From the NCBI GenBank assembly GCA_031551765.1, contig JAVBNC010000057.1, forward strand, positions 1 to 10,281: a DNA stretch of 10,281 nucleotides, given 5' to 3'. The notes below the pieces were generated by a model. It saw only the letters and a list, made by a program, of their open reading frames with translations, had not been told where the DNA came from and ran no database searches. The position numbers were made by a program, and so were the translations under genes. Below, in pieces: positions 3,762 through 10,281 of the stretch. Numbering within the stretch: position 1 is the stretch's first letter; each line of letters begins with the position of its first letter. The DNA is from JAVBNC01 sp031551765. GTDB taxonomy: Bacteria; Desulfobacterota; Desulfovibrionia; Desulfovibrionales; Desulfovibrionaceae.

Positions 3762-6149
3762 CTACGCTTGCAGCCTGTCCAGAAGCCCCCGCAGTTCCTG
3801 GGCCATGCGCGAAAGCTCCTGCACCGCCGCGGCCGACTCGTTCATGCCTGTGGCGGCTTCCCCGGCAATGCGGTTGATTTCCTCCACGGAACCGTTGATT
3901 TCCTCCGAAGTGGCGGACTGCTCTTCCGCCGCCGTGGCGATACTGGCGATAAGCGAGGAATTGTGCTCCACCAGGCTGACTATTTCCTGCAGGGCGGCGC
4001 CGGAGCTTCCGGCCAGTTCGGTGGCCTGAACCACGCTTTTGCCGGCTTCTTCCACCCGCTGGATGTTCAGCGCGGCGGCGTCCTGAATGCCCTTGATGCT
4101 GGCGCCCACTTCCAGGGTGGCGCTCATGGTCTTTTCGGCAAGCTTGCGCACTTCGTCCGCCACCACGGCGAAACCGCGCCCGGCCTCCCCGGCCCTGGCG
4201 GCTTCAATGGCCGCGTTCAGCGCCAGCAGGTTCGTCTGGTCCGCGATGTCGGAAATGACGTTCATCACGCCGCCGATATTCTCGGCCTGGCTGCCCAGGT
4301 CGCGCATGTTGCCTTGCAGTTCCTCGGCCACGGCGTTCACCCGCCGCACGGCGTCAATGACGTTGCCCACCATTTCGGCGCCCAGGGTGGCCTTGTCGCG
4401 CGTGGCGTCCGCCTGGTCGCTGGCCTGCCCGGCGCTGCGCGCCACCTCAAGAACCGTGGCGTTCATCTGTTCCATGGCCGTGGCGGTGGAAGCCACGCGG
4501 TCGCGCTGCACTTCCGTTCCGCGGTTGACCTGCTCCACCTGGGCGGAAAGCTGTTCCGAAGCGGCGGCCACGCGGTTGGCTATATCCAGGGCCTGGGTGG
4601 CCACTTCCAGAATGGTGCGCTGGGTGCTTTTGATCTGGGTGAGGTCAATCAGCAGCAGCAGAACCGAGGCCAGGTCGCCTTCGGGAGTGAACAGGGGGAT
4701 GGTGGTATAGCTGACTTCCATAAGGCGGTCGCCGGGGCGGATCACGGCTTCCCCCTTGCGGGGAGTGCCGGAAGCGACCGCGCGCGTCAGCGCGCAGTCG
4801 CCCGCGCCTTCACCCTCTGGCCGGAAAAGTTCCGCGCAGGTTTTGCCGTTGTAATCCGACCCGGCAAGTTCCCGGGCCACGGCGTTCATGTAGCGGGCCT
4901 TGAACTTTCCATCCAGCATCAGCATGGGCGTGGGAATGGCGTCCATGATCACGGCGAAGCGGCACAGAATGGCGTTGGTTCCGTTGATAAGGCTCGCGAA
5001 TTCCCCGGAAAAGCTCCCGGCTTCGCCCGTGGCCCCCAGCTTGCCGTCCCCGATGTTCGCTTCCAGCGCCTGGTATTCCGCGACGATTCTTTTCAGCGAC
5101 TGGGGGATGGCCTGCAGCGCGTTGCCCAACTGCCCCAGTTCGTCCTTTCTGGAAACGACAAGGGTGCCGGAAAGGTCCCCGTCCGCGACTTTTCCGGCAA
5201 AGGTCATGCCGGCCTTGAGATCCCTGAGCACGGGGCGCAGAATGAGCATGATCATACCCGTCGCGAAAACCATACCCCCAAGGGCGATCATGATGGACTT
5301 GTTACGCATGTCGGCCAGGCCCGCGTACACGGTGGCGTGTTCCGCCTGGGCCACGGCGGTGAGCTTGCCGACGGGGTCTTTGGCGTGGTACGCGACGAGA
5401 CGGGTCTTGGCGGCGCCCACAAAGTCGCGCAGGCCGTTCTCGGCGGAGCCGGCCATGGCTTTGTAGTGTTCCATGCCGTTCAGCGTGGTGTTGAACATGA
5501 CTTCCGCGTTCCTGTGCGCCACCGCCTGCCCGTTCTGGTCCAGGATGTAGGCGTAGCCGTCCCCCACCACTTTGACCGGGGCCACGGAGGTCTTGTACAA
5601 ATACTCCATGGGGAAGGGGCAATAAATGACGCCGATAACTTTGCCGTCATAGGTGACCGGGGCCGCGGCCACCATAACGCCCTTGCCGGTCAGGCGGCTT
5701 TGCATCGGGGGGGACAGGAAAGAGCGGCCCTGCATGGCGGCCTGGAAATAGTTGCGGTCCGCGTAGCTTTTTCCGATGTTGCTGGGGTCGGTGGAGGCGA
5801 CGACCACGCCTTTGGTGTCCAGCAGGTGGACGCGCTCAAAACCGGGGTAGCTGTCTTCGATTTCCTTGAGGTCTGCGGCGATGCGGTCTCTCCGCGCCGC
5901 ATCCGATGCCGCGTTCCGGTAAAAGTTCGTAAGTTCCTCGCGTTCCGCGATACGCCCCACATCAATCAGCGCTGCCCGCATGATGAACGTGGTCGCCCGG
6001 GCCAGACCTTCAGCCTCGCCGCGCAAATTGTCCGCTATGGCCACTTGAAGGTCGTCGGCAGCGTTTTCGTAAGACATGTATCCGCTTATGCCGCAGAGCA
6101 TCACTATCAGAGCCATCATGGGCAGCAGGATTTTCATCTGCAGTTTCAT
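3762..6149 (-). CDS. Methyl-accepting chemotaxis protein, Cache-HAMP-PAS-MCP, 795 aa
   Basis: This is an inner-membrane chemoreceptor that senses a periplasmic ligand and controls the CheA kinase. AGGAGG eight bases before the ATG at 6149 selects this start over one 60 bases further upstream. Residues 7-27 are the first membrane segment. A periplasmic Cache region at about 40-270 includes V-H-L-L-D-T-KGVVVASTDP, Y-A-D-R-N-Y-F and AYILDQNGQAVAH. The second membrane segment is at 285-304 and HAMP at about 306-358. A PAS domain at about 395-510 starts VIMDAIPTPMLML. The signalling domain fills 520-795, with the conserved tip at 633-672 (DQTNLLALNAAIEAARAG and GRGFAVVADEVRKLAE). The PAS holds C438 and C452, a pair that could bind metal or respond to redox. 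No C-terminal methylation-enzyme tether (NWETF type) is present. Gene is monocistronic and divergent from the transporter. Confidence 0.95.
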   Translation of the reverse strand: MKLQMKILLPMMALIVMLCGISGYMSYENAADDLQVAIADNLRGEAEGLARATTFIMRAALIDVGRIAEREELTNFYRNAASDAARRDRIAADLKEIEDSYPGFERVHLLDTKGVVVASTDPSNIGKSYADRNYFQAAMQGRSFLSPPMQSRLTGKGVMVAAAPVTYDGKVIGVIYCPFPMEYLYKTSVAPVKVVGDGYAYILDQNGQAVAHRNAEVMFNTTLNGMEHYKAMAGSAENGLRDFVGAAKTRLVAYHAKDPVGKLTAVAQAEHATVYAGLADMRNKSIMIALGGMVFATGMIMLILRPVLRDLKAGMTFAGKVADGDLSGTLVVSRKDELGQLGNALQAIPQSLKRIVAEYQALEANIGDGKLGATGEAGSFSGEFASLINGTNAILCRFAVIMDAIPTPMLMLDGKFKARYMNAVARELAGSDYNGKTCAELFRPEGEGAGDCALTRAVASGTPRKGEAVIRPGDRLMEVSYTTIPLFTPEGDLASVLLLLIDLTQIKSTQRTILEVATQALDIANRVAAASEQLSAQVEQVNRGTEVQRDRVASTATAMEQMNATVLEVARSAGQASDQADATRDKATLGAEMVGNVIDAVRRVNAVAEELQGNMRDLGSQAENIGGVMNVISDIADQTNLLALNAAIEAARAGEAGRGFAVVADEVRKLAEKTMSATLEVGASIKGIQDAAALNIQRVEEAGKSVVQATELAGSSGAALQEIVSLVEHNSSLIASIATAAEEQSATSEEINGSVEEINRIAGEAATGMNESAAAVQELSRMAQELRGLLDRLQA

Positions 6150-6547
6150 CTCAGGTTCCTCCTTGGGTGTAAAAAGCGTGCACTCCGCCGAGTATTTCCT
6201 CTGTAGCACGCCTGGAGAAAACTGGGCAAGTTTTTTTGAAAAAAAATCCTCACTTTTTTTGACTGTAACAATAATTGTTTGATTTTATTTGATTTTTATT
6301 TTAGAAAGAAAACGGACCGTTATTCCCAGGCATGCCGCGCCGTTCCCCCGGCGGCCGGAAAGGGGCTATCCCCGCCCGCGCGGCGCGCCGGAGAAACACG
6401 CCGGCATTTCCGCGTGCATTTTGTTCCGATGGGGGCTATACAGCCTCACGAAGCAGTTTCCCCATCCGCCGCGCATCCCGCTTTGCCAGAACGACACGGC
6501 CGAGCGGGATATGGTTTTTCAGGGAAACGGCGAAAGCGGAGTTTTTT
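6150..6547. promoter_or_regulatory. Divergent intergenic region between chemoreceptor and MATE genes
   Basis: The centre (about 6229-6305) is very AT-rich with runs of A and T. It contains the 13-bp palindrome AACAATAATTGTT (6267-6279) and then two tandem TTTGATTTTA-like units (6278-6299). This is the natural place for divergent promoters and a shared regulator site, though I could not fix -35/-10 boxes for either gene. From 6310 to 6547 the sequence becomes GC-rich and forms a long leader to the transporter with no convincing gene. Confidence 0.4.
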
Positions 6548-7888
6548 ATGCCAGACCAGGTCCGCCGCTTGGAAACCGAGCCCATAGGCAAATTGCTGCT
6601 GGGTTTTTCCCTGCCCGCCATTGTCAGCACCACGCTGATTTCCGTCTACAACGTCAGCAGCAGCATTTTTATCGGCCAGGGGGAAGGGCACCTGGCCATT
6701 ACCGGCCTGGCCGTGACCTTCCCGTTCATGAACCTGGCCATCGGCGTCTGCGTGCTGGTGGCGCTGGGCGGGGCCACGGTCTGTTCCATCGAGCTGGGCG
6801 CGGGCAGGCCCTGGCGCGCTTCCCTGGTTTTAGGGCACGCGGTCACGCTCAGCCTCGTGTTCGCCGTGCTGTTCGCCGCGCCCTGCCTGGTGTTTCTGGA
6901 CCCCATCCTGCGCCTGTTCGGGGCCAGCGAAGCCACCCTGCCCTACGCGCGCGACTACATGGAAATAATCCTCTGGGGCGCGCCCGTGGGCAACGTCATG
7001 CTGGCGCTCAGCCATCTCATGCGCGCTTCCGGCCACCCGGCCAAGTCCATGTGCATGAACCTTCTGAGCGTGGGCCTGAACCTTATCCTGACGCCCGTTT
7101 TCATCTTTATCCTGCACTGGGGCATACGCGGCGCGGCCATCGCCACGGTGCTCTCGCAGTTCGTGGCGCTGCTGGCCCTTTTGACCCACTTCCGCAACCA
7201 CAGGCACGCCGTCCACTTCCGGCGCGGCATTTTCAAAATCCGCGCCCGCGTGGCCAGGCCCATGCTGGCCGTGGGGCTTTCCCCTTTCCTGATGAACGCC
7301 TGCGCCTGCCTGGTCATTGTGGTCATCAACCTCAGCCTGCGCCACCACGGCGGCGACCTGTCCATTGGCGCTTACGGCATAGCCAACCGCCTGACCATGC
7401 TCTTTGTGATGGTCATTTTCGGCCTGACCCAGGGCATGCAGCCCCTGATAGGCTACAACTACGGCGCGCGCCGCTACGACCGCGTGGACAAGACCCTGCG
7501 CCTGGGCCTTGCCGCCGCCACCGCCGTCACCGCGCTCGGGTTCCTGGCCTTTCAGCTCCTGCCCTGGCAGCTGGCCCGCCTGTTCACCACCCACCCGGAC
7601 CTCATCGCCATGTCCGTCACGGGCCTGAGGCTGTGCACCGTGGCCTTTTTTATCGTGGGCGCGCAGATCGTCATCACCGCCTACTTCCAGTCCATGGGCA
7701 AGCCCGCCATCTCCATTTTCCTCTCCCTGTCCCGCCAGCTGCTGTTTCTGCTGCCCGGCCTCATCGCCCTGCCGCGCTGGTTCGGCGTGGACGGCGTATG
7801 GATCAGCATGCCGCTCGCCGACAGCCTGGCCTTTCTCGTCGCCCTGCTCATGCTCCGCCGCATGGGCACGGGCAAGCTGAGCCGGTAA
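6548..7888 (+). CDS. MATE-family multidrug efflux transporter, MepA-like, 446 aa
   Basis: The protein is an inner-membrane cation-coupled antiporter of the MATE family, expected to export cationic drugs or metabolites. Its length of 446 residues and about twelve hydrophobic segments fit the family. Diagnostic stretches are S-V-Y-N-V-SSSIFIGQGEGHLAITGLA at 32-54, the G-A-P-V-G-N loop at 144-149, and QGMQPLIGYNYGA at 295-307, which is typical of the MepA branch. The ATG at 6548 is chosen because GGAG lies six bases upstream; the frame is open further upstream, but that extension is arginine/proline-rich and does not resemble a transporter N-terminus. The two halves (residues 1-220 and 235-446) show the usual internal repeat. 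Substrate cannot be told from sequence, and no regulator gene is adjacent. Confidence 0.92.
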   Translation: MPDQVRRLETEPIGKLLLGFSLPAIVSTTLISVYNVSSSIFIGQGEGHLAITGLAVTFPFMNLAIGVCVLVALGGATVCSIELGAGRPWRASLVLGHAVTLSLVFAVLFAAPCLVFLDPILRLFGASEATLPYARDYMEIILWGAPVGNVMLALSHLMRASGHPAKSMCMNLLSVGLNLILTPVFIFILHWGIRGAAIATVLSQFVALLALLTHFRNHRHAVHFRRGIFKIRARVARPMLAVGLSPFLMNACACLVIVVINLSLRHHGGDLSIGAYGIANRLTMLFVMVIFGLTQGMQPLIGYNYGARRYDRVDKTLRLGLAAATAVTALGFLAFQLLPWQLARLFTTHPDLIAMSVTGLRLCTVAFFIVGAQIVITAYFQSMGKPAISIFLSLSRQLLFLLPGLIALPRWFGVDGVWISMPLADSLAFLVALLMLRRMGTGKLSR

Positions 7889-8021
7889 GCGGTTGGGAAA
7901 GGCAATTTTGCCGAAACCAAGGGCTGGCGCCCCTGCACCCCGTTCAAGACGGGCACGGCGCGCCGTTTCTTACCGCGCGTCATCCTGAGCGCACAAAAGT
8001 ATCCTCACTCCCCCAAGGCAT

Positions 8022-8059
8022 ACGGCGCTATGTATATAATCGTATACATAGCGCTCCGT
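8022..8059. promoter_or_regulatory. Long palindrome enclosing TATAAT upstream of the repeat-protein gene
   Basis: GCGCTATGTATA (8025-8036) and TATACATAGCGC (8043-8054) are perfect 12-bp inverted arms around six bases. Skipping one base, ACGG (8022-8025) and CCGT (8056-8059) extend the symmetry. A perfect TATAAT (8035-8040) sits across the left arm and spacer. No -35 box is evident upstream. It is either a repressor or activator operator over a promoter for the gene starting at 8150, or a transcript hairpin ending the MATE mRNA; no T-run follows it. Confidence 0.5.
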
Positions 8060-8149
8060 TTATAAATCCTGTACCCTCGTCCCACGGGCGCGCATTCCCG
8101 CCCGGCCCGCGCCTTTCGTCCAACAATCAGAGCGTGAAGGGGTACTGTC

Positions 8150-10240
8150 ATGGCCTACTTTTTCGACGAAGCCTACTACCTCAATTCCAAGCTGGCCCAA
8201 CTCAGCCTGACCGGCTCGAAAGCCCCGTCCGGCGACCCCTGGAACCTGACCACGCTGAACGCCCGGCTGGCGGCGGACGGCCTGACCCCCCAAAGCCACT
8301 ACGAGCGGTGGGGCCGGGGCGAGGGCCTGAACCCCAACGCGTACTTTAACGAGTACGAGTATTTGCAATCCAAGCTCAAGCAACTGCACTCCATTGACGA
8401 ACGCGACAAAGACGGCGGCGTGTACACCCTGGACGGCCTGAAACAGGCCATCAAGGACGCGGGCCTGACCGCCGTGGAACACTACGAAAAATACGGCGCG
8501 TATGAGACGGACGCCGGCGGCAACTACCTGAACCCTTCCAACGGCTTTGACGCCAACGGCTACCTGTGGGCCAAGCTGGCGGAATGCCGGGCCAGCGGCG
8601 CGGTGGTCAACGGCCACGCGGGCGTCAACATCACCATGACGGACGTGCTGGGGGCCATGAAGGCTTCCGGCATGTCGCCCGTCACCCACTACGCGCGCTA
8701 CGGCGCGGACGAAGCCGGGGACCACTCCATAGCCCTGGTGCAGACCGTGCCCATGAGCCAGCGCGTGGCCAACGACCCCGGCCGGGAAACGGTTACGGAC
8801 GAAGCCCTGCCCGGCAACTACAACAGCGCCACCCCCGCCCCAAAAGACGGGGTGACGCCGTACGTAATCGCCAAGCCCGGCGATTTGGGCGGGCTGGTGG
8901 ACGACGCTTCCGTCTCCATCATCCCCATGGTGCCGGGCCATTCCCCGCTTATTCCGGGGCAGGCCGGGTACAAGGCCCCCCCGTCCGGCATTCACGATGT
9001 GGCGGCCAACCCCGTTTTCGCGCCCACGGGCACGGACGCGGCCAAAATTTCCGGCAACTGGCTGGTGCTGGACGCGGCCAGGGGCCTGGCCTACGTCATC
9101 AAGGCGGACGGCACGGTGCTGGGGCAAATTGTGGTCACCGTGCGGGACAACATGTTCAGCGCCACCCACGACCGGGTTTTCCTGTACACGGACGCGGCCC
9201 TGACGGATTCCGGCGTGCACGAGGTCAGGCAATCCGACCTGCCCGCCACCATTGTCGTGGACCCGGACAAGCCCAACAATTTTGACCTGCCCGCGCCGCC
9301 GGACCCCGTGAACCATCCCGGCATAGCCGTCGCCATTGCGGCGGCGGCCATAACGGCCACGGGGCAGATTTGGCAGACGGCCGGGCAGTCTTCCATCACC
9401 CTGACGGACGCCGCCGTGGCGGCGCAGGGCACCACGGACGGCGGCAGCCTGAACGTGGCGGGCCTGTTCGCGGCGGGCGGGGTGGTGGACGCATCCGCCG
9501 TGACCGGGCCGGGCGACATGGTTATTGACAGCTCCGGGTTTACCGGCGCGCACGGCATTACGGGCAGCGCCACGGCACGCAACCTGGTGACCCTGGGCAG
9601 AAACGCCACGGCCTATACCGGCGGTTCCGGCGGCGACGATATCACCCTGCTTGCCGGGCACACGGCCGCCACGGCCATAGCCCTGGGCGGGGCAAGCGGG
9701 AGCGCCGGGGACGTTATCCGCATGGCCGCGGGCGTGAGCGGCGACCTGGCCATAGGCGCCATAAGCGGCACGGCGGGCGGGGACGCGCTGACCATAAGCG
9801 GCAACAGCGATGCCCCGGGCGGCGGCAGGCTGACCGTGGCCGGCATAACCCTGGGCGACGGCCCCAACCTGCTGGACCTGTCCCACACCTTTGTGACGGG
9901 CGGCATAGTCACCGGCACGGGCGCGGACGGCATCACCATCCGCAGCGGCGCGGTGGGCAACAGCGCTGACGGCGGCAACGGCATTCTTACCGGTGACGGC
10001 AACGACACCGTGACCGTCAGCGGCGGCACGGTCAGCGGCGGCAGCGGCGGCGGCTTCGGCAGCATCGGCGGCAGCGGCATCTCCACCGGCGGCGGCAGCG
10101 ACGTTGTGACCGTCAGCAACGGCGGCGCGGTCAGCGGCGGCAGCGGCGGCAGCAGCCTCGGCAGCGGCGGCAGCGGCATCTACACCCGCGCCGGTAACAA
10201 CCAAATCACCGTCAACGACAGCGGAAGAGCACACGTCTGA
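8150..10240 (+). CDS. Large repeat-rich secreted/surface protein, 5' part only; 3' end is adapter artefact
   Basis: About 692 genuine residues are present. The N-terminus (MAYFFDEAYYLNSKLAQL) has no signal peptide. It contains three diverged repeats at about residues 5-61, 64-122 and 133-188, each with a YL-x-x-KL-x-x-L/C start and an HY-x-[RK]-[WY]-G end. A linker rich in P, D and V (about 190-390) follows. From about 400 the protein is glycine/alanine-rich beta-repeat material with G-D-G-N-D-T-V-T-V type units, recalling RTX or beta-helix adhesins. Absence of a signal peptide plus glycine/aspartate repeats suggests type I secretion, whose signal would lie in the missing C-terminus. The ribosome binding site is weak (AAGGGG about eight bases before the ATG). 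The stop at 10238-10240 lies within adapter sequence, so residues 693-696 and the end are not real. Confidence 0.8.
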   Translation: MAYFFDEAYYLNSKLAQLSLTGSKAPSGDPWNLTTLNARLAADGLTPQSHYERWGRGEGLNPNAYFNEYEYLQSKLKQLHSIDERDKDGGVYTLDGLKQAIKDAGLTAVEHYEKYGAYETDAGGNYLNPSNGFDANGYLWAKLAECRASGAVVNGHAGVNITMTDVLGAMKASGMSPVTHYARYGADEAGDHSIALVQTVPMSQRVANDPGRETVTDEALPGNYNSATPAPKDGVTPYVIAKPGDLGGLVDDASVSIIPMVPGHSPLIPGQAGYKAPPSGIHDVAANPVFAPTGTDAAKISGNWLVLDAARGLAYVIKADGTVLGQIVVTVRDNMFSATHDRVFLYTDAALTDSGVHEVRQSDLPATIVVDPDKPNNFDLPAPPDPVNHPGIAVAIAAAAITATGQIWQTAGQSSITLTDAAVAAQGTTDGGSLNVAGLFAAGGVVDASAVTGPGDMVIDSSGFTGAHGITGSATARNLVTLGRNATAYTGGSGGDDITLLAGHTAATAIALGGASGSAGDVIRMAAGVSGDLAIGAISGTAGGDALTISGNSDAPGGGRLTVAGITLGDGPNLLDLSHTFVTGGIVTGTGADGITIRSGAVGNSADGGNGILTGDGNDTVTVSGGTVSGGSGGGFGSIGGSGISTGGGSDVVTVSNGGAVSGGSGGSSLGSGGSGIYTRAGNNQITVNDSGRAHV
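8162..8713 (+). repeat. Three diverged ~57-residue protein repeats
   Basis: Units lie at about 8162-8332, 8339-8515 and 8546-8713. Shared features are [FY]-[DN]-x-x-x-YL-x-x-KL near the start, an A-[ILM]-x-x-x-G-[LM]-[ST] helix in the middle, and HYERWG, HYEKYG or HYARYG at the end. They are conserved at protein level only, which indicates old duplication under selection. Confidence 0.65.
9971..10221 (+). repeat. Tandem 32-33-residue glycine-rich repeats
   Basis: Units begin at 9971, 10067 and 10166 (96 and 99 bases apart) with GGNGI, GGSGI and GGSGI. Each continues T-x-x-G-[NS]-[DN]-x-[VI]-T-V, and the first two then run into VSGGSGG. The third unit is cut by the adapter after N-D-S. DNA-level similarity between units is high, so this is recent expansion and a natural place for an assembly to break. 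Confidence 0.75.
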
Positions 10241-10281
10241 ACTCCCCTCACTCATGGTCAGCGCGGCTGCGGGCTCCAGAA
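10222..10281 (+). other. Illumina TruSeq adapter read-through (sequencing artefact)
   Basis: Positions 10222-10245 equal 24 consecutive bases of the standard TruSeq adapter, beginning CGGAAGAGCACACGTC. Across the full 34-base adapter core (10218-10251), 30 bases agree. The match falls exactly where the coding repeat pattern breaks. Bases 10252-10281 would then be index plus a poorly read remainder. This segment should be removed from any annotation. Confidence 0.95.

Noticed and set aside
3768..6206. 812-codon plus-strand open frame opposite the chemoreceptor
   Set aside because: It mirrors the chemoreceptor gene, has H/G/R-rich composition with no recognisable domain, and arises from the codon bias of GC-rich DNA.
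7955..7966. ACGGCGCGCCGT palindrome after the MATE gene as a terminator
   Set aside because: The palindrome has no loop, so it cannot form a useful hairpin, and the following T-stretch is weak.
6289..8349. 686-codon plus-strand open frame across the MATE gene
   Set aside because: Arginine/proline/histidine-rich out-of-frame product; the MATE frame has family motifs and a ribosome binding site.
8060..10255. 731-codon minus-strand open frame opposite the repeat protein
   Set aside because: Antisense to a repetitive GC-rich gene, low-complexity, and its start lies within adapter sequence.
1..10281. CRISPR array or rRNA/tRNA genes
   Set aside because: No regularly spaced short repeats other than protein-coding ones, and no conserved RNA gene sequence was seen on either strand.

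Overview
The window looks like a GC-rich deltaproteobacterial chromosome, most likely a gut-type Desulfovibrionaceae (Desulfovibrio/Bilophila-like). The evidence is codon use, a Cache-HAMP-PAS-MCP chemoreceptor, and a large secreted protein whose N-terminal HY-x-[RK]-[WY]-G repeats I associate with that group. This placement is an inference; no rRNA or housekeeping marker is present.

Left part (1-3450) is an accessory or mobile region. The left edge carries the outer end of an IS21-family element: the first nine codons of istA on the minus strand plus two copies of its end repeat. The element interrupts a minus-strand GNAT acetyltransferase gene of toxin type. Its intact 53-residue upstream partner (candidate antitoxin) is translationally overlapped with it. 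After an AT-richer gap (614-1068) comes a plus-strand run of small genes with strong ribosome binding sites: an excisionase-type HTH protein, a 117-aa unknown, a probably frameshifted gene of about 111 aa, two 64-aa proteins (one cysteine/tryptophan-rich) and a second, AlpA-like HTH protein. A HicB-like ribbon-helix-helix remnant follows. I see no integrase, so any such element is partial or its integrase lies outside.

The boundary (3245-3761) has no convincing gene. It holds repeated GGGGTA motifs and four hairpins, at least two of them good intrinsic terminators, ending where the first core-like gene begins on the opposite strand.

Right part (3762-10221) looks like resident chromosome: a minus-strand chemoreceptor, a divergent MepA-like MATE transporter, and the 5' part of a very large repeat-rich secreted or surface protein preceded by a long palindrome containing TATAAT.

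The last ~60 bases are not genomic. From 10222 the sequence matches an Illumina TruSeq adapter exactly for 24 bases, and the stop codon of the last gene lies inside that adapter. The gene is therefore truncated by an assembly artefact and the true C-terminus is unknown.
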